From positions 3,162,001 through 3,226,000 of the forward strand of contig NC_063256.1 of the NCBI RefSeq assembly GCF_019578655.1: a stretch of DNA of 64,000 bases, read 5' to 3'. Of this stretch, positions 1 to 12,077 are shown one piece after another (the stretch's first letter is position 1; each line of letters starts with the position of its first letter). This DNA is from Ricinus communis (taxonomy: Eukaryota; Streptophyta; Magnoliopsida; Malpighiales; Euphorbiaceae). Under the pieces are notes generated by a model, which saw nothing but the letters and a program-made list of their open reading frames with translations, was not told where the DNA came from and ran no database searches. Made by a program: the position numbers and the translations under genes.

Positions 1-1677
1 GTTTGTAGCTTTAGCAACCCCTTCTGCAAATCTTTCTGGTCTGTAAAGGTGAGCATCTTCTCCCCATATTTTATTATCTGTGTGAAGTGCTAGTACTGGA
101 ACGTTTGTTTCCATCTTTGCTGGAATAAGTAGTTTTCCTAATTTGACTTCTCTTTTGACTTCTCTATTCACATGAAGAACAGGAGGATATAGCCTTAAAG
201 ATTCATTGATGATCATGCTCATCTAGAAAAGAAGATTTAGAAAAAAATTTTAGGAGTCAAATTTGGGAATAATAACAGAATCAAACATATAATTTTACTT
301 ACAGTCTTCAATCTTGTAATCCCATCTGCTGTTGGATTCTGCTGGCCAAATAGTTCAAGGACCTCTTTTCTTGCTTTCTCTTGCCAATCTCTGTGAATTG
401 CTAGAAGAAGAATAGTCCAACTGAGAGAGCTAGCAGTTGTTTCTTGTCCAGCAACGTAAAAATTCTTACACTCATCAATCATGTCTTCTACAGATATCTT
501 CTTATTCTTATCTTCATCCTTATAGGCCTTTATAAGCGATCCAAGAAAATCATGTCCAAAGCTATCTTGTTCACTTATCTTTGCTGCTTCTTCTCTTTTC
601 TTTACCATTTCCATGATGGTATCTCGTATGTCTTGTTGGAGTTTATCCAATTCAACGTCATAGGTTGTTTTGAAAAATCTTCAGCAACAATATATACGGG
701 TTCAGCGATTTTAAAGACAGAACAATTCTGCAATGATAGGAGAAGAAGGATCACAGGAAACTTACTTAATTCCTGGAATTCTCACTTTATAATGGTTTCC
801 CGCAATAATGGAGATCGTCTTCTTTAACATTTCAAAAATCTTTTCCCCTTCCAGATAGCTGCTTCCAAAAGCTGTTCTGGAGATTATCTCTGATGTTAGA
901 ACTTTGAATTCTTGGAATGCATCAATCTCCTTCCCTGGATGGCTTCTCCATCCTTCAAGCATCACCTCTGCACTTGCTATCATTGCGGGAACCATGCCCT
1001 AAGGGGGATCTATTATCTTGGATTTTACTTACAAATTAATTGTAGAATAACAGAAATCATGATCAACAACTTACCTTCAAGTTTTCTGAATGGAAAGCAC
1101 GACTTGCGAGTTTACGCATCTTAATCCATTTTTCACCTGAGGCTAATACAAGCCCATCCCCTAATAGCTTCGTGATGTACTCCTGGAACCCAACTTTGTA
1201 AAATGTTACTTCTTTACTATTCAGTATTTCTTGAGCCAGTTCAGGTTCTGTAACAACCAACTGAGCTCGTCCGCCGTACCACAGAAGAAAGTTCGTCCCT
1301 TAACAATTTATGCAACAGAAGAATTAAAATTCCATAGAATTCATTATTCATTAAGATTTTAACCAAAAAGTGATTTAGTTTATCATACCATATAGCTTGA
1401 TCCAAGAGTATATATGAGGCTGAATTCTTGGGAGAATTAAATGTGACAATTCCATGGGATTTTCCATGGTTTCCTTTCTCATGTTTGTTATGTCTTTGGT
1501 GTTTCCATGGATGAATCTGTAAGAAGGGCCTTTTATTCCTTGAGATCTCATCAGCGATTGTATCCGAACTGGAGTCCACCATTCTTTGTAAAGGAACTTG
1601 CTGAGAATCAAAAGAAAGTAGGAACACAGAAAGCCCAGAAAGCAAAAGATCAGGGTTCCCATCACCATTTCAGCCAT
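1..1677 (-). CDS. CYP749A-like: Cytochrome P450, CYP749A-like, copy 1 (3' end outside window)
   Basis: Membrane-anchored heme monooxygenase of the CYP72 clan; substrate unknown. Exons read by eye: complement(join(<1..222, 303..678, 766..998, 1075..1298, 1389..1677)), all with GT-AG borders and phases identical to the complete neighbours. Visible parts: N-terminal hydrophobic anchor followed by the WWTP motif and SQGIKGPSYRF, the C-helix region GEKWIKMRKLASRAFH, the I-helix oxygen-binding motif AGQETT, the ExxR motif (NESLRLYPP) and the start of the PERF region (RPERFAEG). The heme-binding cysteine loop would lie left of base 1. I took the ATG at 1677; an ATG at 1662 aligns better with the MGTL start of the paralogues. 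No stop or frameshift is seen in the exons. Copia-1 separates it from copy 2. Confidence 0.85.
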
Positions 1678-2034
1678 TTTTCTCTCTTTGAACGAAAGAG
1701 TCCGCAATAGTTAAATGTAAAACAGGGCTTGAGCATCTTTAGGCTGTAACGGGGGACATAAACTAGATTCCAGGATTTGGATGTATCTGAAATAGCTACA
1801 GGAACAGATTAACTATTAAAAAGAAGATTTATTGTTAAGACTTTCTCAAATTGTGTTCTTGTGCGTTGACACGTGCTCAAGGTTCACCAGTCGACGAATA
1901 AATTAATAATTAATTAATTAGTATTACCCACCAAAACATTGTTTATTAAAAAAAGGATCGGTAGTGATTACATTTTTTTGAGCAATTGAAGGTATTCTAA
2001 TAGTTTTTATATGTTATCCTGTCAAAATCATAAT
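1678..2034. other. Upstream region of P450 copy 1
   Basis: No gene is seen. A stretch at about 1725-1785 resembles 9300-9355 upstream of P450 copy 2: both carry GGGCTTG, then a purine-rich tract, then a version of AAACTAGATTCCAGG. It may be old shared promoter or 5' UTR sequence. The rest is AT-rich. Confidence 0.4.
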
Positions 2035-2039
2035 ATTAG

Positions 2040-2369
2040 TGTTGAAAACATAAGCCTGGAAAACAACCACGGGACTAAAGGACAATATCCATTGATGCAG
2101 GTCTCAGATCTGTATAGTCTAAAGCTGCACAATCACAGACCTAGATTTAGGGCAAAGGAGCAATTTTTCTTCTCTAAGGAAGAAATGTCACTTCTACCTC
2201 ACCCTAATCAAGAATGGAACGTTGACATAGGAATATAGGAAAGGACATCAGTCATAGTTATCGTTATTCTTCTTTATGTATATATTAGCAACACATTGTG
2301 ATGAAAATCTCAGAATACAAATTGTATATTCCATCATAGATTAATAACAACAACTCAATCTTTTTCATA
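2040..2369 (+). repeat. 5' LTR of Copia-1
   Basis: Begins TGTTGAAAAC and ends CATA directly before the primer-binding site; the matching 3' LTR ends CACA. It aligns with 6314-6651 along its length with scattered differences, including a missing short stretch present in the 3' copy. Confidence 0.9.
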
Positions 2370-2381
2370 TGGTATCAGAGC
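2370..2381 (+). other. Primer-binding site of Copia-1
   Basis: TGGTATCAGAGC, the standard plant copia site complementary to the 3' end of initiator tRNA-Met, immediately after the 5' LTR. Confidence 0.9.
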
Positions 2382-2436
2382 ATGATTGATCCTGTCATCA
2401 TCTACCTAACAAATCAGAATTTTCTTTTGTTTCATC

Positions 2437-3530
2437 ATGTCTCACAGTGACCTTACCAAACTTATAAACACTGTGTTAAGGGGCAATCAGAACTACTTCG
2501 AATGGTCAAGGGCCGTTTACATTAGCCTAAGTGGCAAAAAGAAATTAGGGTTCATCACAGGAACCCGAAGCAAGATAACAATAAACAATCCTAACCAACC
2601 ATCGAAAGAGGAAATCGAGGCCATCAAAGAATGGCAGACAATTGACCATATGGTCATGTCTCTTCTTACCAACACGATGGAGCCTCAGATTGTCAGATTG
2701 TGTATGCTTCTGGCATCATCACAGGTAGTGTGGGAAAAAAAAAAATCTATATGAACAGAAGCAAAGTTACGCCCACATTTTCAATTTGAAACAAGAGTTA
2801 GCACAAATTACACAAGAAACTCGGTCTAGCGCAAGTTACGCAACCGAGGTGCTGACTCGGTGGGAGGAACTTCAGAGTTATCTCCCACCCACAGTTGATC
2901 CAGAAGAACCAAGGAAGAGAGGGAGCAAGATTTAGTCTACACATACCTGGATGGGCTCTATTCGAGCTACGAAGCATTTCGATCTCAAATCCTCCTGTCT
3001 AGCAACTTACCCCGGCTCGATGTTGTCATAGCCCTCATTCAATAAGAGGAGACTAGACGCGTCACCATGGGGACAACAAACAATTAAGAAACAAAAGGCA
3101 GAGCCTTCACTTCGCACTCGCGAGAGACAGCTTGAGAAAGGGGGACGCCTGCCAGCGTCGAGCGGTGTGACCACTGCAAGAAGCAAGGTCACACCCACGA
3201 GCGCTGCTGGCATCTCCACCATCACCTTCGGTCGGCTCACAGCAGAGGCGAGTGAGAGAGAAATGGAGGCAGGCGTGAAAAGGACGAGAAGAGGAGAAAC
3301 GAGAGGAGACACAAGGTTTGGCGGCGTGGGAATGAACGCGTCTAACCCTAAGGGTTATGATACGTCCAACGGGTCGGATCCAGCTAGAGGTCGGGTCTTT
3401 TTAATTCAACCCGACCCGACACCGCTACCTGCATTCGACCTGGCTCTAGCGACCCGGCCCGACCCAACAGCAACCAATGGGCCGACCCAGATCCGAACCA
3501 GTTCAACCCGCCAACCCGACCCGAATTCGG
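2437..3530 (+). pseudogene. Gag-like remnant of Copia-1
   Basis: Starts MSHSDLTKLI and contains the NQNYFEWSRAVYISL region typical of plant copia gag N-termini (Retrotran_gag/UBN2 type). The frame breaks near 2745 at a run of A. A CCHC-like zinc-knuckle region (GRCDHC...GHTHERCWHLHH type, partly out of frame) is near 3165-3215. A proline-aspartate-rich linker with repeated PDPT-like units follows (about 3400-3530). Non-functional because of frameshifts. Confidence 0.75.
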
Positions 3531-3570
3531 TTCAGTGTCTAGCCTCGACCAGTCCAGTCAATCAAGGTAT

Positions 3571-6319
3571 GTTGATGCATAGGCGGTTTGGGCATCCGGC
3601 CGACAAAGTTTTAAATCAATTTTTTTGTCTAAAAATCAATTTTAGTTGTTGTGATATTTGCAAATTTTCAAAGCATACCAGATTACTTTTTCCCTTGTCT
3701 TCTACTATATTAGAAAAAATATTTAATTTAATCCACTTTGATGTTTGGGGACCTGCCCCCGTCACCTCATATAATCACTTCCGATATTTTGTGAATTTCA
3801 TTGACGATTACTCCCGAATTACTTGGGTTTATTTGCTAAAAGGAAAAAATGACGATTTTACATGCTTCCTCAACTTCTTTAACTTCATCCATAATCAATA
3901 CAATGCCAAAATCAAAATCTTTCGCTCAGATAATGGTACTGAATATGTTAATAAAAGTTTTTTCGCATTTTTTTCACAAGAAGGCATTTTACATCAAACT
4001 ACCTGCATTTATACCCGTGAACAAAATGGGGTCTCAAAAAGAAAAAATAGAAACCTTTTTGAGGTCACTCAGACTCTCCTTTTTTAAAACAATGTTCCCC
4101 ACATTTTTTGGTCGGATGCCCTTCTAACTGCAGCCTATCTTATCAACCGGCTACCAAGTCCCATTCTCAACAATCTCGGCCCTCTAGAAATTCTCATAAA
4201 AGAAAAATAGAATTAGGTCACATTAGAGTTTTTGGTTGCACAGCCTTTATCCATGTCAGACGACACCACAAACTTGACAAGAGTTCTGTCAAAACCATAT
4301 TTCTAGGGTACTCCTCCGAAAAAAAAGGGTACAAATGCTATGACTCCACCACTTATAAATTATATATTTCCCGAGATATGACCTTTGATGAAACTACCTC
4401 CTACTTTCTCAATGATCCCACTCTTCAAAAGGATCCTTCTGCAATATTATTTCCTTCTAATTCTTCATTTTTTGACAGCATAATTCAGGATATTCCTTCT
4501 GATAGGGAGCGGCCCTCAGTGACTATTTCTGACCCACCCCTTCAGGGGGAGAGCCTTCCATTCCTACAACAACTTCTTCAGGGAGAGATCATGAATCACA
4601 AACAGAAGAAATTGCCTTGCGAAGATCATCTCGACCAACTAGACCCCCCGCCAGGCTAAAGGGCTATGTGTCCCACACGGTATCTTATCCTATTCATCAC
4701 TACATTAATTATAATTCTGTAACAAATTCTTATAAGGTATATTTAGGCAATCTCACAGCACACACAGAGCCTATCTCCTTCTATGAAGCTAACACCAACT
4801 CCAATTGGTGCAAACCATGAAGGAAGAACTGCAGGCCTTAGAAAGAAATGACACCTGAGACCTAGTTCCCTTACCCTCAAACAAGAAACCTGTTGGCTGT
4901 AAATGGGTATATAAAATGAAATACAAGCATGATGGAACAATCAAGAGATACAAGGCTAGATTAGTAGCTAAAAGCTTTACTCAAACCTATGGAATGGATT
5001 ACCAAGAAACTTTTGCCCCTGTAGCAAAAATGAGCACTGTTAGCATTTTATTATCTGTTGCTACTAACTCAGGGTGGAGCTTTTTTGAAATGGATGTTAA
5101 GAATGCATTTCTTCAAGGGACTCTAGAAGAAGAAGTGCACATGACTCTTCCTCCAGGTCATAAATCTACCTCTTCTCCTTCCCTGGTATGTAAGCTTAGA
5201 AAGACAATCTACAAATTAAAACAATCACTAAGAGCATGGTATGCCAAGCTAAGCCATTTTCTCCTAAACATTAATTTCAGCAAATGTGCTTCTGATTCGT
5301 CTATGTTTGTCAAGCACACACACAAATATACGATCATTATCCTAGTATATGTAGATGATATTATCATAACTGGTAATAACAATTAGGAGATTGAGAAAGT
5401 GAAACGAAAACTAAAAGAGAAATTTGACATTAAAGATCTTGATCAATTATCTTACTTTCTCGGAATAGAAATGGCCAAATCCCATAAAGGGCTATTTCTG
5501 TCTCAAAGAAAGTACGCTCTTGATCTCTTAAAAGAAACAGGAAAAATAGGAGCCAAACCTATAAATACCCTAATGGAGACTAAGACAAAACTCAACTTAG
5601 AGGATGGTGATATGCTAGATGACATAGGCCACTACTAGCGTCTAGTAGAAAAATTAATTTACTTGACAGTCACCAGACCTGACATCGGTTATGCTGTGAG
5701 TATGGTTAGCCAATTCATGCATGCTCCCCATACCTCTCACTTAGATGCAATTGATAGAATCCTAAGATACCTCAAGGGTTCTCCAGGTCAAGGTATTTGG
5801 ATGAAAAATAACAATAATGCTAATACTATTACTGGTTTCTCTGATGCAGATTGGGCAAGAAGTTGTGGCAGAAAGTCAACCTCAGGATTCTACACGTTTG
5901 TAGGAGGAAATCTAGTAACTTGGAAAAGCAAAAAGCAATTTGTAACTGCAAGGTCTAGTGCAGAAGCTGAGTATCAAGCCATGGCATCAATTGCTAGCGA
6001 GCTTGTTTGGATTAAGCAAGTGTTTATTGCCATGAGAATAAGATGCAAAGGTCCGATGGAAATGTACTGTGATAACCAAGCAGCCAGACACATCGCATCG
6101 AACCCTGTCTTTCACGAAAGGACCAAGCATATTGAAGTTGACTGTCGCTTCATAAGAGAAAAAGTCCAATCAGGAGAGATTGCAACTCCATTTGTCAGAA
6201 GCCACAAACAACTAGCAGATATATTTACAAAAGCCCTAGATAAAGCAAGTCACCAAAGGCTTCTTAGCAAGATGGGTTCTATTTACTTGTCCGAACCCAC
6301 CTTGAGGGGGGAGTGTTGA
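3571..6319 (+). pseudogene. Pol remnant of Copia-1 (integrase, RT, RNase H)
   Basis: Integrase: an HHCC-like zinc finger starting MLMHRRFGHP and a catalytic core with HFDVWGPAP, IDDYSRITW and FRSDNGTEY. Reverse transcriptase: KWVYKMKYKHDG, FAPVAKM, MDVKNAFLQG and the catalytic YVDDIIITGNN near 5350. RNase H: TRPDIGYAVSMVSQFM, SDADWARSCGRKSTSG and SSAEAEYQAMA, ending at the stop at 6317-6319. Frames are broken at about 4087, 4130-4200, 4659, 4855, 5385 and 5636. No intact polyprotein can be read. Confidence 0.9.
6304..6313 (+). other. Polypurine tract of Copia-1
   Basis: GAGGGGGGAG directly before the 3' LTR, the usual plus-strand priming site. Confidence 0.85.
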
Positions 6320-6651
6320 AGACATAAGCCTCGAAAACAACCACAGGGACCAAAGGACAATATCCATTGGTCCAGGTCTCAGATTTGTACAGCCTAAAGC
6401 TGCACAGACTGTTCATCACAGACCTAGATTTAGGGCAAGGAGCAACCTTTCTTCTCTAAGGAAGAAAGGTCACTTCTACCTCACCCTAATCAAGAATGGA
6501 ACATTAACATAGGAATATAGGAAAGGACACCGGACATAGTTACCGTTATTCTTCTTCATGTATATATTAACAACACATTGTAATGAAAATCTCATAATAC
6601 AAATTGTATATTCCATCATATATTAATAACAACAGCTCAATCTTTTTCACA
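6314..6651 (+). repeat. 3' LTR of Copia-1
   Basis: Begins TGTTGAAGAC and ends TTTTTCACA, followed by the target-site copy ATTAG at 6652-6656. Homologous to 2040-2369. Confidence 0.9.
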
Positions 6652-6656
6652 ATTAG

Positions 6657-6969
6657 GAAACGTTTATATTTATCAACCAAATCTGTCTCTCTCTCTCTCT
6701 TCAATCAAAACTTACTCAAAAGAGATTCCCTACCAGAAACTAGTCAGCATAAGTAATAAAAACAGGGTATCATTTCTTTGATTTATTTTCATTTCAGTAC
6801 TATATAATCACTTCTTAAATTTGTGAACCATACATTTATGTTAGATCTTACAGATCGACTTACATTGCTTAATAAACTTGAGTTTAAATAGATATATACC
6901 CAACAATCCTTTTGCATTTCAAGCCTCATCCAAGGTATCAAAAGACTTCACAGACACTGCTGATTTATA
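6657..6969. other. 3' flank of P450 copy 2
   Basis: AT-rich non-coding sequence, probably containing the 3' UTR of the minus-strand P450 gene. A CT dinucleotide run lies at about 6687-6702. Nothing else is recognised. Confidence 0.5.
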
Positions 6970-9241
6970 CTACAACTTGTGGAGCACCATTTGGAGTCCA
7001 TATTGTGGGCACATGGTGAGAATTGGAATAGGTGAATGGACATAAGTTGGTGATAGGGAAAATCTGTAACGTTGTAGAATCATTGACAGCGCAATCTTGG
7101 TCTCTGTAATTGCAAAGCTTGAACCCACACAATTTCGAGGTCCTAAACCAAATGGAAGGTAGGCAGTTATATTGTTGTTTGTAGCTTTAGCCACGCCTTC
7201 TGCAAATCTCTCTGGCTTGAATTTGTAAACATCTTCTCCCCATATTTGAGGATTGTGGTGGATTGCAATAACTGGAATGTCGATTTCAGTATTTTCAGGT
7301 ATAATTAGCTCCCCTAACTTAACTTCCCCGTCGACTTTCCTGATCACATTGACAACTGGAGGATATAGCCGTAGAGTTTCATTGATAATCATGCTGACCT
7401 ATGTTGAGAAATAGAAAATTATATCATAAGTTGAAAGTAATGACTTGAGCCTCATGAAGTCGAAGCATAGAGATGTATAGACACTTTGTGCTAAAATATA
7501 AATAATCAAATGAGCTTTCTGATACCCTGAAAATGAACAGCTCAACCTAAAAGCTGATGCTTGCAATGTTTTTGAAATATATATCTAACACTTACAATCT
7601 TCAATCCTGTGAGTCCATCCGAGGATAAACGTTGGCTGCCGAATATTTCAAGGACCTCCTCCCTGGCTTTTTCTTGCCATTCTGGGTGAATAGCTAGAAG
7701 AAGAAGTATCCAGGTGAGTAAGCTTGTTGTGGTCTCATGTCCAGCAACATAGAAGGTCTTACACTCATCAATTAGGTTGGCTACTGTTATCTTCTTTGCC
7801 ATATTATTCTCATGATATGCCTTCAGTAATGATCCAAGAAAATCGTTTCGAAAGCTACCGGATTGGTCAGTCATTGCTACCTCCCTTTTCTTTATCATAT
7901 ATATGAAGGAATTGTGTATCCCCTGTTCTAGCTTGTCTGAATCAGTGTCATCTCTGGTTTTGACAAGGTTTCTGTAAAAACAGGAAATGTTACAAACATA
8001 TCAAGAAGTAGTGAGGCAGATATATGAACAAAAAACTAGCCCGATATAATCCAAGAACTGGTTGAAAATCAGATTATTGTATGCACCTGATTCCAGGAAT
8101 TCTCACTTTATACTTGTTTCTGATAACAATGACAGCCAACCGGATTAGCATATCAAATATGTGCTGCCCTTCCAAGTAGCTACTTCCAAAAGCTGTCCTT
8201 GAAATTATTTCTGAAGTTAAAATCTTGAATTCTTTGTATGCCTCTATCTCCTTGCCGTCGTGATTATTCCATCTTTCAAGCATCATCTCCACACTTGCAA
8301 TCATACCTGGAATCATTCCCTTAAAAAAAAAAAACACCATTTGTTTTGATATATTAGAAATTCTTAGAGAAGGAAGGGAGTGTTACGACTCCATCTTCTT
8401 CATGCAAACGTACTCAATTATTGACTAACCAGGAGAAATTTTTAGATAAACTTAGTCTACCGTGTCATCCGTAGGCTAAATTATGTATTATTTTTTATTT
8501 ATTAATTATTATATTTTCATTGGTTGAATCCAAGGGTCGAAAAGTTAATAGCTAAACAAAAGTATAAGGCATATCTACATACTTTCAGGGACTCTGCATG
8601 GAAAGTATGATTTGATATTTTACGCAGCTTGAGCCACTTTTCCCCTCTAGCTGTAACAATTCCATCCCCTAAAAGCTTCTTCACATAATCTTCAGGTTCT
8701 CCTTTGGTGAATATTTCATCTCTATTAAATATATCTTTTAACATGGAAGGTTCTTGCACCACAATGTGAGCTCGAGGACCATGCCAATATAGGAAATTCT
8801 TCCCTATAAATCATTTGTAAAACAAAATATGGTGATTTATATTCAGAACGAAATAGAGATCATAATACTGAAGTTTTAAGGATGTTAGGATTCAAACTCT
8901 AATCATAGTACAATTACCAGAGAGAGAGAGGGAGAGAGAGAGAGAGAGTGCAAGTTATTACCATAAAGCTTGCTCCATGAATAAATGTGTGGCAATACAG
9001 TGGAGAACAATTGGTCGTTGGATAATTTCATAGGATTACTTGAGGCATTATATTCCATATTGATGATCTCTTTGGAGTTTCCATGGTAGAATCTGTAAGA
9101 AGGGCCTTTAATTCCTTGTGATCTTAACATAGATTGTATATGAATTGGAGTCCACCATATTTTGTTAAGGAACTTGATAAAAAATGAAAGAAAGGACAAA
9201 CATAAAATAGAGCTTGAAAGAAAAATTATCAAGGTTCCCAT
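6970..9241 (-). CDS. CYP749A-like: Cytochrome P450, CYP749A-like, copy 2 (complete)
   Basis: Complete five-exon gene, complement(join(6970..7398, 7596..7971, 8087..8319, 8583..8803, 8962..9241)), giving 512 residues, normal for CYP72-clan enzymes. Order: N-terminal signal anchor (about residues 3-24), WWTP, C-helix region GEKWLKLRKISNHTFH, I-helix AGHETT (321-326), ExxR as E377-TLR, PERF (432-435), heme loop FGLGPRNCVG with Cys460 as the predicted iron ligand. All phases join without stops. Likely ER-bound and dependent on NADPH-P450 reductase; the substrate cannot be read from sequence. Same exon plan as its neighbours, so a product of tandem duplication. A GA repeat lies in intron 1 close to the donor site. 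Confidence 0.9.
8920..8949. repeat. GA microsatellite
   Basis: Almost pure AG dinucleotide run within intron 1 of P450 copy 2. A shorter GAGAGAG run is at the equivalent place in copy 3 (about 19395-19403). Confidence 0.85.
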
Positions 9242-10990
9242 AGTACCATCAAAATTATAGATAAAAAATCAGCTACAAAACCACTGCTTATATCTTGGGA
9301 AGGGCTTGGAATTTTAAGGTTGTAGAGAGGACGATGTAAACTAAGATCCAGGCGTTGCCTTTTTTTGTCTGAAGGCAACGAAGATGACAACAAGAACATT
9401 TAATATGGAAAATTCTAACAAGAAAACAATTAATGTGCTAGGATTACATTAATATTTTCACCATATTTTTCTTTATGTTTATGTGCACGAGATTTATACA
9501 TGTATGTTCATCGTTTGGCCAAAACTTGTAGGAGTAAATCCAGTAATTTTGTGGCTGATTCAACCGGAACTATCTGATACGTATGTTTCAGGCCATCAGA
9601 GAAAATGACAACGATTTGTTCTAAAAAGAAAACAGAAAGTTTCCGATGCATCCAATTTCATTCTCTAAAAAATGCTTTCACTGTCATGGAGATCCGTGAT
9701 TACTATTTGCTTCTTTTTGCACGAACAGCATTATTGAGTGTCTCAGTGCATTTTGTAATTGGAATTTGTTGTGCTAATACCGTAGCTAACAACAAAATCT
9801 GATTACTATTTGCTTCTTTTTTATGAAAATAATATTTACTTCTTGTATCTTATAGAAAATTACCTGTGCTATGGAACTTCTCTATTATTAAGACATATAA
9901 CATTATTTGTAAAATAATATGAATTTATTGAACTAACCAAACTTAGATGGTTACTTTTATATTCTTTAACTCTTTCAATATTTTAATTTCAATACTTTAT
10001 TCCTTTTTCTTTAATGTTTGTGTTTAATTTTATAAAACCTTTATAGTTAGTCTTTGTTTTTTCTTTTGGTTTTATGTATTGTAATAATTTGCTTTTGACT
10101 ATATTCATTTTATACCACAAGACTTGATTGTAACTTAATTAGTTAATGTTTTAGTACATCTTTTATTACGTGTCAATCAAGATGAACAACTCAACATAAT
10201 ATTGTGTTATATGGTAATTATTATTATTATTTTTAAAAGCTTTTATAATTAAATTTTAAATAATTGCGATTAAATTAAAGAAGATTGGATAAAAATATTT
10301 TATTTAAACAACATGAGATTAAATTGATTTTTGTATTATATGTATCATAATATTTTGTGTCAAAAGAATTATTTATCATATAACAACAATGCCATTTAAA
10401 TTTCAATAACTGTAAATTAATTTAAAAATAATGCCACATACTTAATAATATAGAAAATATAAAGAGAATGTGATATAGTCTAGCACTCCTCATACTGTGT
10501 AAGAAGATCTCATTTAATTCTAAAATTGGAATTCATTACATATATATATAAGATACCACTTTAATACCCCAAAAAGAAAATCAATTACTCAAAGTGTCTA
10601 ATACAGAAAAACACAAGCCAATTCTTTTATGAACCGCATGATTCTTTCATATACTTTTCTTTTCTAAGATTTTTGAATAATTACAGCTTTACAATACAAC
10701 AGCCTCAGTGTTCTTTTGCCAAATGCATTAGGAGCCATCTAATGAAGCTCAATCGGCCAAATAGGGTAAACAGGAACCCCTTTCTTATTTTAATTCAAAA
10801 TAGACTAAGCCAAAATCAGTTCATCAGTTCCTTTCACGGTCTTCAATTATTAAACCAAGATTAAATATCAATGTTACTGTCATTACTTAATTACTCATGC
10901 AGGTCAAATTCAATAAAAATGGACAGTTCAGGTTATACCGAGGTTTTCAAAATCTTGTGTTTTTTGCAATGTGCCATTGCGCTGATATTG
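9242..10990. other. AT-rich spacer upstream of P450 copy 2
   Basis: Holds the presumed promoter of copy 2 (9242 to about 9400, with the block shared with copy 1 at about 9300-9355) and then long AT-rich sequence. The short open frames at 9605-9802 and 10673-10864 have no recognisable motif. No gene is supported. Confidence 0.5.
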
Positions 10991-11202
10991 TTATATGCTC
11001 ACCTGGATGCCACTCGGATGAGACAGTTGAGGAAACTTGAGGACACAGCTGAAGCCACTATATTCTGGTGTAATATCTGCTGGACTTGATCCTGTCTCTC
11101 CGCTGCCCAAATTGAGGCGATAAAGTTTGTAGTTAAAGGTTTTTTGGTCGGGCCTTTCGATCTGTTCTGTTCCTGAACAAAATGAGACGCGGACGATATC
11201 AC
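10991..11202 (-). pseudogene. 3' part of an open frame split by Copia-2
   Basis: Reading the minus strand with Copia-2 and one target copy removed, an open frame runs from an ATG at 17019 through the insertion point to a stop at 10991-10993, about 127 codons without a break. A potential splice donor (CAG before GTGAGC) lies just before the stop, so the last codons may not be used. The product has no motif I recognise. The frame continuing across the junction suggests that a host exon was interrupted; an accidental open frame is possible. Confidence 0.35.
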
Positions 11203-12007
11203 TGTTGGGCTATGGGTCTCTTCCTACGTGGAGAAATCCATAACTATGTATTATTTGGCCTAAAATTAATAGCTTCCAAAAAAAGTTTGTTTGTTGACTT
11301 TTGGTGAGCAATTCAAGTGAGTGAGTCAAAGTGGGCAGCAAAAAGAATTTTGAGTTTGCTAAGTGAAATACATAAAAAAAAAAAAAAGTGAGATTACTAA
11401 GTTTTTGATAGAAAAAATAAAAAATTTAAGTGCAACCCCTATTTACGTTTTTCAGCACACATTCTTGAAGATTATCTCCAATCGACTGTGGTTCGATTTT
11501 TCTCAAATTTTGAATGCACGTCTAGGTCATCAGGGGTTTCAATTTTGTCGGCTTGATTGTCATTTCGTGCTTCAGATAGTGAGATATGGCTGCTGGACAA
11601 AACTCTGTATTTTGGTGATATATTTTACTTCTCTCTCTTTCATATGTTGCTGATTATGGTTGTCTATTGTTGGGTTATTTGAGTACCCATTTGAGACTTG
11701 GAATTGGGTTTGTGTAACTTTCCTTTTTTATCATAATAAGAGCAATTGGATGGACTCCTAATTGTCCCGTGGTTTTTACTCTTTACATCGAAAGGGTTTT
11801 CCATGTAAAATCCTTGTGTCTTTACTTGACTGTTTATATTGTCCAATTGCTTATCTTGTTGTGATTATCTTGCTGGAATTGAGATTATACTTGTTGCAGT
11901 GATATTGTTGGAGAATTCTGATTTTGGGAGATAAACATTATACTAAGCATTTGTATTTGTGTTTGTTGATAAACAAACTAGTGGCAGGGAGGAGTATTAT
12001 CCCAACA
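11203..12007 (+). repeat. 5' LTR of Copia-2
   Basis: Begins TGTTGGGCTATGG and ends CCCAACA; aligns with 16048-16842. The TG...CA ends are intact in this copy. Confidence 0.92.
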
Positions 12008-12010
12008 TTT

Positions 12011-12022
12011 TGGTATCAGAGC
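12011..12022 (+). other. Primer-binding site of Copia-2
   Basis: TGGTATCAGAGC three bases after the 5' LTR, complementary to initiator tRNA-Met. Confidence 0.9.
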
Positions 12023-12077
12023 CGCGATATTTTTTGTTGTTTTCTCTATAGATTCTGGCAATATAAACACTAATAGA

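Larger units (their letters stand above)
2040..6651 (+). mobile_element. Copia-1: Ty1/copia LTR retrotransposon, degenerate
   Basis: A full-length but broken element of about 4.6 kb. Two related LTRs (about 330 and 338 bp) flank a primer-binding site complementary to initiator tRNA-Met, gag-like and pol-like sequences in the order integrase, reverse transcriptase, RNase H (copia order), and a polypurine tract. The five bases ATTAG at 2035-2039 recur at 6652-6656 as the target-site duplication. The protease region appears deleted: the Asp-Ser-Gly motif seen in the other two elements is absent between gag and integrase. Several stops and frameshifts break the reading frame, and the LTRs differ by many substitutions and small indels, so the insertion is not recent. 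It sits between P450 copies 1 and 2. Confidence 0.93.

Noticed and set aside
3167..3560. Long plus-strand open frame joining gag linker and integrase
   Set aside because: It is a shifted and deleted part of the Copia-1 polyprotein, not a separate gene.
4743..4940. Minus-strand open frame inside Copia-1
   Set aside because: Shadow frame of the plus-strand RT coding region.
10871..11089. Plus-strand 72-codon frame with a hydrophobic stretch
   Set aside because: Overlaps the minus-strand frame that remains open across Copia-2; only one is likely real and neither has a known motif. The minus frame has the added support of continuity across the insertion.
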